Of a stretch of DNA of 64,000 nt, positions 44,423 through 57,170 are shown one piece after another. The stretch's first letter is position 1. Each line of letters starts with the position of its first letter. The notes beneath the pieces are model-generated. The model had not been told where the DNA came from. It saw only the letters and a list, made by a program, of their open reading frames with translations, and did no database searches. Origin of the DNA: Citrus sinensis (Eukaryota > Streptophyta > Magnoliopsida > Sapindales > Rutaceae); contig NC_068564.1 in NCBI RefSeq assembly GCF_022201045.2, positions 27,743,001-27,807,000 of the forward strand, read 5' to 3'. Both the position numbers and the translations under genes were made by a program.

Positions 44423-47400
44423 CTATGGTGGATCTTGGACCTGTCTATCAGTGTTTTGCTGAGTGGAGTGAAGATATATACTCAGATCATCTAAACTGGG
44501 GCAGTCACGGATCATTAAACCATGCTCATTGGCCAAATGCAGGAGGCAAATGAAGCACAAATGGGGTGAAATATCCTTTGAAACTGCAGCTGCACAGTCA
44601 GCAGGAAATGTTGCCAATACATGTCGGAAAGATACCTTGTCCTTGCATACCTTTTGATAAAGGGAAAAGCACCGCAATGAGAAAATTGAGTTCAAGTTAG
44701 TTCAAAACCTGAAATTGAAAACATCTGCCATAGATTTTACTAAGTATTAAAATTGTTGCATGTCAGTCAACTTAAAATTCAATGAAAGTTGACCCATTCA
44801 TCTTCCAAAAAAAAAAAAAAAGGAAGTTAGATAAATACAAGAAAAATATGTTTCAGAAAATGAATTTGCACCAAGTATAAAGGGAATAATGCTTACTGTT
44901 CCCGGAACTTCTGTAATTTCTTGTACATGATACCATAATGTTTCCTTTAGGACATGAATATTAACTTGCTTAGAAGACTTGTCATACTGAACCTCAATTT
45001 TTTCTACCTGAATGTGAAGACCAGAATAGTGTAAATTCCGTACACAATTTGTTCTCTGAATAACATTCAAAAACAATGTCCAGCTACAATTAGAGAAATC
45101 CACATGGATTGAGCAGCAGAAAAAGAGATATTCCTCATAATAAAACTATCTGCATTTCCAATAATTACATTTTGATTTTTAATGCTTTTAGCAGTCTGAG
45201 TGGTTAGCCGAACTGCCTCAATCCGATCTAGAAAACATCCATCACATTCATCACTTCTCAAGACAAAGATTCCTTCTCTTTTTATACTTTTCAAAACTTT
45301 CACCAACAAATTTCATTTCTCATTAAAACTTTTGTAGAACAATTTACCATTCTAGCTCCTATAATGCACATTGGAACACCTATTGACTTAACCCGGAAGG
45401 GCAGCAGCATTGACTTGATTTGAGAAAATGTTGAATAATTACAAACCTGACGTGGCTGAGATACAAGTCCATCCAAGTCTCCCAAATCATTAGGATCATA
45501 TCCATCATCATATTGACCATTAACCACGCTCTCGTTATCCCACGATGGCAAAGTTCCGGCATAATCACAGTTTTGTTGCATTGCATAATTATCTGGAAAA
45601 GAATAGGAAAATAAATACACTAAAACTGATATACTCTCTCACCACCGTCACTATCAGCTACTTCTTATGATGCCATCATCATTGTCATGAGCAAGAGACA
45701 CTTATACAATTCAAAAAAAGAAATCTAACCGTGTTTTCACCAAAAGAAAAAGTGATAGTCAGTAATATAGAACAAACGTCGTCAAGACCTTTGTTTCTCC
45801 TGCTACATATCAGCCCCTCAATTTTTATTTCTTTAGTCTACATCATTTGCCTATGGCATAAAAAAATGTGTTTGTTTCTTTCATTTCATCACTAAAACAT
45901 TTAACTATCCTATTCCTAACATGATTTGACTCATAGGCCGTGTCACTGTAATCTCACATTTTTACACCCTGTAAGTCATAACTTGAGAATTTATTTGTAT
46001 CCAATATAATCTGATGTCTGCAAAATAGCCGAATCAACTTTCCCAATATCATAAATCAGGCACTAAAAATAAAGAAATGTCAAAGAGAAAGAGCCCCGAC
46101 CTGAAAGTTTTCTCCTCCACTTCCCCATACACTACAATCAATATACGTATTAATCAGAAACCACTACAACCATTGAAAATACTAAAAAGAATTTTCCAAA
46201 AAAAAGGTAAAAACATAAAAGTTGCCCATTGTCTGCGCAAGGATGGCAGCAAGAAAAAGTTGTAGCAAGTCAATTCGGGTACAAATGCTAACACATACAC
46301 TCCAAGCACCAAAGTTTGGGTGTGCACAGGCCACTTGGTAATTTTTGCACAAAATTACAATTGAATTGATTCATTACACGAACAATAAAAAGCTTAAGTG
46401 AGCTTACTCTTTCTACGCTAACAAAATATCAAAACCAGTTTTTCCACATGCCACCCCACACTATTGTATTGCCAGCAATCATGCAATAAATAATTACTGC
46501 AAATAAACATGTATTACCAGTACATTAGGAAGAAGAAACAACTTGACAAGATTCTCTGGTTGATAATGACAATCTTCTGGAAGGACGTTGCTACATGAGG
46601 GTCTATTTGATGGTAGAAGAAGAGACTTGGGATTTCTCGGGGGAGCAAAAATATCAAGCATTTTTTCATCTAAAGATTTTGTGAAATCAATGTCAACTTC
46701 TGCCTGGAATTTCTTCTTCTGTTTCTTGGGATTGAATGCTGATCCACTTTCTGAAGGAGAAGTATTCTCTGAAACAACAGAAAAAGTACCAAATTAAACA
46801 GTAAACTAATAAATATCAAGGACAGATTGCATATACCAGTAATGTCAGTATTAGTCACTTCCTGCTACTACCTACCCTTAGACTTCTGATACTTCCAATG
46901 ATCTGGACCTGCCCAGGCATTCCGTTTTGAAGTGAACCCCAGCCCTTGGAACAGAAACATAGTAACATCCTCAAATCTATCATTTATACCAAGTTCATCT
47001 GCACCAGAGGGGCCATTCTCCTACACAAAACAAATCACAACTCTATTTAAGAGCATTACATATCTCCTCTTTGCATTTCACAAGAAATGAAAGAGAAAAT
47101 TTTAAAAGTAAAAGAAACATGTAATCTATTGGTGAAGAGTATGCAGGAATTCTAACTAAAAATGTAACAAATTCCTCATGATCGCCAGGAAAAGTAGGAT
47201 GAAAACTGGAGCTCTCATTAACAACAGATGTCCCCCCTTCTTGATCATATCCCCATGCTTTATGGTTCCCAAAAGAACTATCATCCAATCCATCTTCATT
47301 ACCAACAAATGTTTCTTCCTTGGTGTGACATGCATTTGCACAACCACCTAACCCATCTAACCTCAAATCAATATTCTCACCAAGACTGAATATTTGTGAC

Positions 47401-49299
47401 CTTTGATTATCTTCATCAAATTGGCAGATGATCTCCCTGAGAGTTGGAGAAATTTCAGTCTTTGCATGCATGTCATTCACCATCTTCCCAATTAATTCTG
47501 TACAACCCATATAAATGGATATAGTTAAAAAAAAAAAAGAGAAACAACAAACAAAAATTAAAGCATGCAAACTAAAGCTTTGTGGCTAGCAAAGTCACAT
47601 GCCTTTGGCAAATGAGATATCAATCATATCTGAACAATTGTTTTGGAGTGAGTATGACTCACACCTCCCTGGCACTTCTAAAGAATCAAAAAGCACCCTG
47701 CATCCTCCATATACTCCAAGATTATTCAGTAGGAGACCTCTGGCTCCACCTTCATCAAACTGTGCAGATGTCTGATGAGATAGAGGATCCACCGCAAATG
47801 CAACTGGAAACAGGATCATGAATTGAAAACTGGAAGGGGAAGGAAACCTTTTACTTGAAAGGATAATCTAAGGCTCACCTACCATCAAACTTCTTTACAT
47901 TAAAAGTTTCAAAAGAAGAGTCCAGTGTTGACAGTGGTGAAATCTTCAAAAAGCACTTAAATGAGTTAGAATTCTAATTTGTTAAATTATTTAATAGACA
48001 GAAAAAATAATAATAGTAAATAAATAAATGTGAACCTTTCTCTCAAAGTCTCTCTTTGGATGAATTGCATCTGTCCTGTTGTCAACATTTTCACCTGCTG
48101 TGATGGTCTCTGTCAACGAAGAACTATGTTAGCGATTCGACCAAAGCGTAAATCCCTCAGGGAAGCAAAATGCAGCAAAGTTGAAAAGAGCAAATCCGAC
48201 ATTAATACCTAAATATGACAACTCAAACATGCAGTTGATTGAAAAGTAGCATTTTAAGCATTAAAGTACACTGTATGCACAAGCTTCTTTGATGGTCTGT
48301 CATTTCGGGGAAATGTAAATTCATAGTATCCTCTTGCAAAGACCCCCAACTTATATCCAGTTTTATTACATTGTTACCTTGATCGTCCTCTTGACCAGCC
48401 CGAGTGATTCCACCAAGGACCTTATACGCTTGGGCATGCACTGCATCAACCCTCACAGAGTAAATTTTCACCCCTGCCTCCAACGTACAACTTGCCTATC
48501 CGTTTAAAGAGTCATTAATACCCAAAACAAACACAAAACACACATCTCCACGAATTAATTTTTCATGAAATTGATCCAAACCTTTTGGAAATTAGTCTCT
48601 GCATCTCCAACTGTTTCAACTTTAATGATCTCACTAAGGTGGTCTATCAGCTTCAGCTCCCAAGTGTTGTTCTGGTTTATTTTCTACATTATAAAAAATG
48701 TACGTATATCAATCCAAAATGGACTATAACCTGGTGACTATTTCACACAACTAAGTGAAAGACACAGTATATAAAACGAAAAGGAAACACTTCTGCTTTC
48801 AAATTTGAGAACCTGAACTCATTTGTCATCTGGGATTCTTAAAATGTTTAAATTTTTAGAATCCAATATTTCAATATCTTTTTAATTTCGTTTCAGAGCT
48901 TTCAATTAGCGAACAAATTAACAATTACGTGGAGTCTAAGTAACAAATTAGCAGGGTATTGACTCTTTTTTTTTATTAATAAAGGAAAATTTAAAAAATA
49001 TAAAAGTTTTGTTTAAGGAACATGACACGTGGCGCACTGACATTTTCACTAGCAAGCTTGATGCAGTTTTGTAACAACTCAACGATTTGCTCTTCGCTGA
49101 GGCAAGGGTCTTCAGGAAGTGGGGAGGACGAGGTGGAGGTGGCCTTGCGGCGGCGGATGGCGGCGGCGCGTGCAGCACGCGCCTGCTCACGCTCGAGTTG
49201 GTCGTTGTTGGAGCCTAAGAAGAATTGCCTTTGCCTTGTTGGAGAATGGAGTCGGTTCGACATCGTGCCCCTTTGTCTCGGGCTCAACGCCTCCGACAT
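44423..49299 (-). CDS. CAPH: Condensin complex subunit 2 (CAP-H/Barren)
   Basis: Minus-strand exons: 49299-49042, 48683-48582, 48495-48378, 48094-48036, 47943-47883, 47803-47603, 47497-47169, 47020-46876, 46768-46524, 45592-45447, 45007-44897 and 44650-44423. This is about 667 residues plus one exon not found. CAP-H is the kleisin that links the SMC2/SMC4 heads in condensin and compacts mitotic and meiotic chromosomes. Signatures: RQRQFFLGSNNDQLEREQAR, LEAGVKIYSVRVDAVHAQAY, KVLGGI, PLSTLDSSFETFNVKKFD, ISPTLREIICQFDEDNQ, GPDHWKYQKSK, VDIDFTKSLD, EDCHYQPENLVKLFLLPN and VQYDKSSKQVNIHVLKETLW. The intron after exon 6 uses a GC donor. Exon 9 ends in phase 0 but exon 10 needs one extra base, so a short exon should lie between 46523 and 45593. 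N-terminal basic/Ala-rich residues are typical. Confidence 0.88.
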
Positions 49300-49808
49300 T
49301 TTAAGGACAAAGAAAAATAAAAATTTGAAAATGGAAGGAGTTAAACAACCGTAGCGTACGTCGAAAGAAAAGTGCGCTAAGGCGTGTTTGGGAGTTGAAC
49401 AACAAGCGTAAGTTGTACTAAGGGCGTGTTTGGTTTTCTACTGTAACATCGGAACGCCATAAAATGATACCTTTCGAATGACACCTCGTAAAGTAATACA
49501 CGTCTACGAGGCCAATCATGTGTGTATTTAGCTTTACGCCTACACGTCATTAACTAATGCTCAAAAATTGGTCAAAGAGTAAGGATCTGAAGTCAATTTT
49601 TTTAATTTACTTATTTATTTTTTTTGAAACTTATGTTTGAATGGTAACGATTTAGGGATATATTTGAAATTAATAAAGAACTATATATTATGTAGTTTTT
49701 AAAATTATGATGGGTTTTATATTCATGTCAATATACGGAAACATGTAGAGATGTACAAAAATATAGAACTCTCATTATAAGTGGAAATGTTCATCAGAAT
49801 TCATCAGA
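49300..49808. other. 5' flank of CAP-H
   Basis: Promoter side of the CAP-H gene. It contains two GGCGTGTTTGG motifs (49381 and 49424) that resemble MITE ends, but no partner terminus was found. No coding features. Confidence 0.4.
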
Positions 49809-50030
49809 GCCGTGTTTGATATTAAGATTGGATAGTTGTAGTTTAAAGATTACAATATTGAAGTGTGGATTAGAAGATAAATTAATTTGTATTTTTATTA
49901 TTTTTGCTAAAATTATTATTTGACAATTATAGTTACTACGCATGATTAATTTTTATTTTATAGTTATAATTTTCTTTCAGAACGAATATAACTTAAAAAA
50001 ATACAATACCTTAATATTAAATACGACCTA
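49809..50030. mobile_element. Small MITE-like element
   Basis: About 220 bp with degenerate inverted termini: left CCGTGTTTGATATTAAG and, on the opposite strand at the right, GTCGTATTTAATATTAAGG. The interior is AT-rich with no coding sequence. A target duplication was not found. Confidence 0.4.
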
Positions 50031-51172
50031 TATCATACTTTTTATGGTTATCTTTGATTGAGCTTCATTGACGGTTGATCTCATATGTTTAACTAGGCCT
50101 TAAAACCATTACCAAAAGACTCTTATAATTTTTTTTTTCAAACACTTAATTTTTTATGTGACAAATAGAGGTGTAAAAAAATAAGTCCTAAAAGACTCTT
50201 CAAATAAACATAAGTTTATATTTTTTAATTAATATCAAAATAATAACAATTATAATATTTTTCTCCCTTCAAAAATGATAAGATAAAAAATAATAATATA
50301 ATACTAAATTAAATATTCTAAAAAATATTAGAGAGAAATAAAACATTATTTCATTTGAAACATCTCATTTGAATTTGTTTTGCTATTTGTTGTTCCCTTT
50401 GGTTATTAGGATTAAAGTAGTAAGTGGAGCAAAAAAACTCCACTGTGGTTACCGATTAATTAGGTCAACTGGGCTAGCAGTTGTAGCCTTAGGCAATTAC
50501 TCCTCGGTTTCTCACAACCACATCCACTACCATGCCTTAAAAACATATGACAATGAAGTAACCTAATCTTATTAGCCGGGGTTACTGCTTAACGGTGAAT
50601 TGGTTTTGTCCCAATCAAGCTCCCAATGATATTTGAGGAGCTTTAATTAGATGATGAAAGAATTTCTACTAGAGCAAGCTCTATTTAGGTCTTTATTTAT
50701 GAACTTAATTAATTAAGCGTTTAGTTTCAGACTTTCGGCAATAACTTCAATGTTGTGATCAGTAGAGGGCGCGCGCACACACACACACACACACTCATGC
50801 ATACATAGATCAAACATAAAATATTAAAAGTTTTATTTTTTGTTCAATTAATAATGTTTAGAACAAAGACAAATAAAACATTTGATGATGATAATACGAA
50901 GAAGCAAAAGGTGATAACAAATAATACAACTTAAACAATAATTAATTTATTTACTAAACATTAGAACACTTAATATATAGCTTAATTAATTATATATTAA
51001 TTATATAAGGTCTTCAAGGCAATCCATGGAACGACCTGCTCCGAATCCTCCCGAGCGAGTCAATCTAGTCTCATCAAAACGGACTTGATAATAATCTAAT
51101 TAGTAAATATTCTGCCTAAAATTTAGCAGAGTCTCCTTTATAAATATAATACTCCCAATCTGCAAATATGAA
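50031..51172. other. Intergenic
   Basis: AT-rich DNA with a CA microsatellite and no recognised gene. The block at 50400-50560 is more GC-balanced but shows no protein similarity I recognise. Confidence 0.4.
50776..50794. repeat. (CA)n microsatellite
   Basis: CA repeat of about 9 units directly after a short GCGCGC run. Confidence 0.9.
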
Positions 51173-53416
51173 TGTAACACTCCCCAAAATAATTCAATAT
51201 ACAACCAACTCCAATGTTCAATATCCTCAACCAAAATGTTGAGTTTTACTCAAAATATCTCCAGAGTCTCAAAAGATAATATTATAACTAATATTAATAT
51301 CTCAGTTTATTCTTAATCCCAAAAGAATAATATAACAAAATTATACAATCCCAAAAGAACGAGATAACTAAGATGTCCTAACAAAAACATTTATATCTTC
51401 TAACATCATCACGTGGCCAAGACTCAAAATATATTTACAGCTGCTGGGTCGATCTGGTGTACCTGTAACCTTCTGGTGGGGGAAAAAACATAATAAAAAC
51501 GGGGTGAGTTTAAAACTCAGTGAGTGGATAATAATTTTTGAAAATTAATTCTTACTTTAAAAGAAATAATCATATCATTTCCAAACACGATTTCATCAAA
51601 CCATATGCAAGAAACTAGTAGTAAATCATTTAATATTTAAATCAGATTACTAACCATGAAAAACATATATAATATTGTACTAAATAACCATGGAAATCAT
51701 ATCACAATATCATATAGAATACACAAATCTAAAAATTATCACCAAACAAGTACCAAGGGAAATAATCTCGTCATATCCCGACCTGAACGGACGGGCAATG
51801 AAGTATTATTTGGGCACCATCACGCCCCGGAGCTACACGAATAGATAGAAAAATATCATCTCATATCTCATCATATTTGTGCATGCATAATCTAGTCCCC
51901 AAGGGACAAAAGTGCCCAAGCACACGGCTCAAAGCCTCTGTGTGTGCTCAGACGGGCCGCAAAGATCTGTATCTCATCAGTATCATCAGTATCATCTGTA
52001 TCTCAATATTTGTCCATATCTCATATCGGTATATCTATAATCATCATACCGCATGCATATGCCCCCAAAAGGTATAAACGCCCAAACACACGGCCTAAAG
52101 CCTCTATGTATGTTCAGACGGGTCCCAAAGGTCTCTCATCTCATTTCATCTCATCTGTATCACTGTATCTGGAGGGAAAGGGTACTGTCTAATGATTTCA
52201 AAAACAATCATTATATTCATATTCACATACCTTTTAACCATATTTTAAATCATACCACATTTGAATCCACTTTTCTTATCTTTAAAATACTATCATGTTT
52301 ATTCAGAGTCGATATGCAAAATCATTAATCAAACATTTTAATAAAATACCAATGCGTGAATAAAATCCATTTCGAGGGAATCATTAAATCAGAACATTTA
52401 AAATACTTATTTCGCAAACATGTTTTACTATTATAATTAACTATGAAAATATGTTTTGTATATTCCACTCACAGTGATATTGTTCATGCTCTGTTATCGT
52501 CCACGTCCACAGACCGGTTCTCACTCGCGGATTCTCCTAAATCAAGGAAACGACATAATTATTTTTTCGTAAATCAAAATTACGACTAAATTTATGCAAT
52601 AAACTCAAAATGAAATTCTATCTATAATTTACAACCCTCGTGTCGATAAAATTACTAAAATACCCTCAAGTCCGTAAATTATTAACATACTTCGAAATCG
52701 TAAATCACCGAATTACCTTCAGAATCGTAATTACACCCAATCTTCAATTCTAGGAATTACTAAAATATTCACAAGATCAAAAATTACAAAATTGCCCTCA
52801 TAGTGTGAAATTACCGAAATGACCTTGCCGGTCAACGGTCACCGAAATTTGGTCAACGCTGGCTGGGGAGCACGAGTTAGGCACTTTTGGCCAAGTTGAG
52901 TTCAATGGTACCGACGGTGAGCTCCAACGTGCGGCAACGAAGCTGGAATCTAGCTTGGCAGTCGTGAAATTCCAACAATTGACCGACGACAAAACAGTGA
53001 CTCCCTGTGTTTATGGATGGTCGAAAATGGAAGAGGGAATCGTGGGGAACAAAACTGAGGTGGTGGCGTGGTCAAATTCTAGTAGAATTAACAGCGGTGG
53101 TGATGGGTTTTGGTCGCGATTTTTCAAGCCTTAAACGGCGGGGTTCCGGTCGGTTTTTCAATGACAATGACGGCTGGGGTATGGGTATGATGGCCGGTCT
53201 TAAAGCTTGATCGGTGGGGTGGCTGGAATTGGAAGATATGGTCGAGTCATGTTTGCGAGTCGAGTTGGGTTTTTGGGTTTATAGTTGGGTCGGTTTGGCA
53301 GTTTCCCTTCACTCTCTCATATGTGCATGTGTTTACCCTGTTTTCCAGCTCTTTTCTTTTGCTTATAAAATCCTTAACTGACTCATTTTCATTCATTTTT
53401 TTTCACATATGTTACA
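51173..53416. mobile_element. Candidate solo LTR of about 2.2 kb
   Basis: It begins TGTAACACTCCCC and ends ATATGTTACA, so the terminal 7 bp (TGTAACA/TGTTACA) are perfect inverted repeats with TG...CA ends, as in LTRs of Ty3 type. There is no long open frame and no PBS or polypurine tract next to either end, so a solo LTR or non-coding derivative fits best. The interior carries a diverged 170-bp tandem duplication and Ty3-LTR-like words (CGGTCAACGGTCACCGAAAT). The flanking 5-mers (ATGAA and ATCGA) do not match, so a target duplication is not confirmed. Orientation is not determined. Confidence 0.5.
51881..52220. repeat. Diverged tandem duplication, 170-bp period
   Basis: GCATGCATA recurs at 51881 and 52051. 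After each copy come CCC(C)AA(A)GG, GCCCAA(G/A)CACACGGC, AAAGCCTCT and CAGACGGG in the same order. The two units are clearly homologous but diverged. They lie inside the solo-LTR-like element and are followed by short ATCTCAT-type runs. Confidence 0.75.
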
Positions 53417-53754
53417 ATCGACCTCCAAACCCACCACTAGTTGCATCGGCACTAAATCCAACTCTATTATTGCCACTGAACCCAAAACCAGCCCCAGCAC
53501 GAGCTCCAAAACCAAATCTAAAATCAGCTCCAACACTAGCTCTATATTTGCTGCTGAATCCAGCTTCCAGCACCACTACTAATCTCTTGTAGCTCATGTC
53601 CAACTCCACCACCACCACGAAGGTCACCTCTAGCGAGGTCAAGATGGTGAATGAAGCACTTCTTGTGATCATCAAAAATCAAAACAAACATTTTCATAAA
53701 ATGAGAACACAAGAAGAGTACAATAAACGCATTATTAAAAGATACCATGTTCAA
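53417..53754 (-). pseudogene. Glycine-rich secreted protein gene relic
   Basis: A minus-strand start at 53748 or 53754 encodes a hydrophobic, signal-peptide-like N-terminus (VSFNNAFIVLFLCSHFM). After a loss of frame, another minus-strand frame encodes an Ala/Gly/Phe-rich stretch (GFGARAGAGFGFSG) typical of glycine-rich cell-wall proteins. That frame ends exactly at the edge of the solo-LTR-like element, whose TGTAACA supplies the stop. A TATA-like CTATATATAAT lies near 53832-53843. So this is probably a glycine-rich gene frameshifted and cut by the insertion. Confidence 0.45.
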
Positions 53755-53831
53755 TTATAATGCAGTAGCTAGCTTTAATAATTAACTTAAAAGATGACTT
53801 TGATGACAAGCGAGAGCACGAGGCAGGGATT

Positions 53832-53843
53832 ATATATAGAGAG
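53832..53843 (-). promoter_or_regulatory. TATA-like box upstream of the glycine-rich relic
   Basis: The minus strand reads TCTATATATAATCC about 85-90 bp upstream of the putative start at 53748, a typical promoter spacing. Confidence 0.4.
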
Positions 53844-55545
53844 ATTTGAGCTCTTAACTGATTGATGCTTGTGATCAGCAATGTGTGCATTTGTGTTGAA
53901 AAACCAACCCATTGTAGTTAAATTTAACTATATACATGTCATTTGACCATTAATTGAATGCATTACCTCCCATTTAGCAAAAGTTTTCTTCTAGTCATGC
54001 CATGCGAAAGTAAATTTTCACATTCGTTTATATACATGATTCTTTTTTTATTTGGAATTTTTTTCTTTATCTATTTATTTATTTATTTTTTACTTTCACG
54101 GAATAAACTCTATCTTGCTTTATTGAAACACCTTCTTACTGTAATCTAAAATTGAATGGATTTGGCTGCTTATTTACAGCATCAAAATCCACATGACCAC
54201 CGATGAACAAAGTCATGATTAAAAATTTTGTCTTTCAATTAATTTTGAGGATAAATTAAAGGTTTCGGCTACCTTGGAATGCCTCCAAGGTGGATCCCAA
54301 CAATATGAGTCATCCGATTGTAGTCATATTAATTAAGCGTCAAGATTAAATGCATTTATAACGCATTGAATGTATTAGATTATGAGTTACCGGTAGAGGG
54401 GGTGATCAAAACCGAATACCATAGTGATACATCAATTGAACAAATAGCCAACACATATGTATGTACAAGAGATATATAATCAATCACATGTGATACTTCA
54501 GGTGGAGTAATCCCATTTAAAAAGAAGAAGGAAAAAAAGCCTTAAATTTCATTATGTCATAGTTTGCAACTCTCAACATGTTGACATATTTGTTTTGAAA
54601 GTCAACGATGAGCGTTTATGGACTTGTGCCAAGTTAGACCGTCGATAAAGAGAGCTACTGACGGATTTTAAGAAAAATAGCGCGTGGATAGTTTCAAAAG
54701 AATGTATACATTTGCGATAACAAAATCGTGCAGAGTTTGAACAATAACTGACATTGTTGATTCATAGTTAACAACCTTAGGTTATGTTCGTAGTGTATTG
54801 CAAGTGTGATTTGGTTAATATGCAGGTGTTCCTTATTGTTGTTGATTTCATATTTATGGTTATTGTTATCATTCTGGTGCGCCGAATGTTAATAATTAAT
54901 ATTTTTCAAACAGGTGTCATGAATGATGTTGTTATAATTGTTCTTGTGGATTTGAAGATTGATTGAATAATTAAAACCTGCATATGTTTAGGCATAACAC
55001 CAACTTGTGACCACGAGGGGGTGTGATGTTATGAGTTGTGGGCATTGATTAATTTTGAAATGACAATATGAAATTACAGGTGAATTATTAATGAGTAAGT
55101 GGTTAAAGTTAAACTATAAGTACTCAATGCAAAAGTCCAAGATGATTCGAAAGTGGTATATGGATAAACTGACATAAGAAATTGTTTGTGTGTGTGTGTG
55201 TGTGTAAACACCTTGTAACCATGACTTCGAAACATGCAATTAGAATCCTAAGTGACAATTGAAGAATGAGAAGAGTCGTAGCTGGAAACATTTCGTAGTT
55301 TATTACAGTGTATACATAGTTGTATTAGATTCAAATAGTGAAATAATTGAAGGGAAAAAGTGAGAACTTATTATTTAAAATTTAATTTTTTTTCGTTTGT
55401 TTTTTAAAAAGGCATAATTTCGGCGTTTTGGTTTCGCAGGTACTTAGGCAAACTATCGACGTGTTAACACTTGGCAAGGTAGACTGGGCCTTTATTGATT
55501 AATGGAGTAGAGGTGATGTTTAACACATGTAGCTGTTATCCTGCA
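53844..55545. other. Intergenic, no gene seen
   Basis: AT-rich DNA with a GT microsatellite and no convincing coding sequence. Around 54270-54300 a short inverted repeat (ACCTTGG...CCAAGGT) occurs. Confidence 0.4.
55187..55205. repeat. (GT)n microsatellite
   Basis: GT repeat of about 9 units. Confidence 0.9.
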
Positions 55546-57170
55546 ATGGAAGATGATGGCTCAAAAGATAGGATAAGTGGTTTGCCAGATTCTGTTCTGT
55601 GCCACATGCTTAGTTTTCTCCCCACAAAATATGTCGTGACCACATATATTTTATCTCAAAGATAAAACTATGTTTGGAGAGGTATTTAAATTATATGCTT
55701 CGATGATGGGCCAGGCGGCATGGACGATGATGTTTCAAGCGTTAGAGTGGGTACTTTTGAGGATTTTGTTTACTGAACTCGGCCGGAAAATATTGTCAAG
55801 TTCTTTCTTTGGTGTGCGAAATTACCTGATTTGTCTAGGTTTGCATTTTGGGTGTCCCCTGAAGTAAGTCATAACATTCGGGAGATGAAACTTAATCTTA
55901 AGAACTAAGAACGCTTTGTATTACCTGTCAGTTTGTATAGTTTGTGGACGCTCGAAATTCTTCAAGTTCATTTAGATTGTGCCTTCTCAGTTCTTCCACG
56001 TGGTATATAATTTCCTAGTGTGAAGATTCTTCAGCTATTGCTGCGATAACCTTCGAACAAGCTGATTGCGAATTTATTTTCCTGATACCTTTCCTTTGAA
56101 CATATGTCCTTAATTATTTATCTCAGATCGGAAGATACATCCTCAAGTCTCATCATTTTGTCGGTAACTCTGAATAGGTTAGCGTTGGTGATAACCAAAT
56201 GCAGTCATACAGCTGAGCCTAATGAGCACAATGTCACAATTAAGGCTCCAAGCCTGAAATTCATTGATACCACTGATGAGATGCTTGTGTCGTATGCCGT
56301 CGATGAACTTCAATCTATACAGAAATCAATCATAAAACTGTCACATCTGCTATGGTCAATCATTGATCCAACACATGCTGTAGAGCTGGTCACGGACGTG
56401 AGTCACACCAGGTTTTTACAACTGTCTACTAGCATGATTGAAGTAAGTTGTACCAACTGTACTGTCTGGTTTAGATTACTATCATGTTGTCTTATTCCAT
56501 GCATGCAATCTGGCATTGACGCTATTGTTGTCCCTAGCTATGACCATGGTTTCCAGTAGTTGATGTTACTGCATTAATGCACATTTCCTTTTAGCCTTAT
56601 TATTATTTATTGTACTCAACTTATTTGCCTCTTTTTCCCCTTTTTCCCACTCATGCGTAGGCTCTAACGCTTGCCAATGCTGATTTAGTTTCTTCATTTT
56701 CGGCTCTGGCCTTTTTTCATGTGACGATTGGTGAATAGGGATAGATCATGCTTTCTATTATCCTGAGTAGATCGGTAAACATTAAGACCTTTGTGTTACA
56801 ACTGGTGAGGATTAATAATTATGTGCGTGCAATTGCTTATTGCTTATAGTTATTTATAAGTCAATTTATATTATTAATACAGACATGTTGGTGCGGGTTG
56901 TTCGATAAGGAAATCTGATAGATAGAATTAGCCATTGTTCCTCGCTGCCTGACTGACCATGTGAACACAGTGGTTATCAAGGAACTCGGTGATGAGAACT
57001 CTTACATCTGCCTAATGGAGTACCTGTTGAATAATTGCAAAGTCTTGTAAATGATAACCATACACTGCAGAGCCAGTGTTCACGGGAAAAAGTTATGAAT
57101 TCTCAATCGGAAGCTACTGGCGTTGCACATAAAGTGTGCTAGTGCTGAGATAAAACTTGATAAATGGGCT
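55546..57170 (+). pseudogene. F-box/LRR/FBD protein pseudogene
   Basis: From the ATG at 55546 the frame encodes an F-box (ISGLPDSVLCHMLSFLPTKY) but stops at TAA 55663-55665. Further pieces of the same family lie downstream in different frames: an F-box/LRR hinge (FWVSPEVSHNIREMKLNLKN, about 55848-55905), an LRR-like part (APSLKFIDTTDEMLVSYAVD, about 56245-56310), and an FBD-like C-terminus (VVIKELGDENSYICLMEYLL near 56970-57030). Intact members are Skp1-binding adaptors of SCF ubiquitin ligases. Frame changes and stops between the pieces cannot all be explained by introns, so it is called a pseudogene. Confidence 0.8.

Noticed and set aside
49381-49440. Two GGCGTGTTTGG words as MITE ends
   Set aside because: No inverted partner or target duplication was found nearby.
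54270-54300. ACCTTGG/CCAAGGT inverted repeat
   Set aside because: A 7-bp stem is too short to separate from chance in 64 kb.
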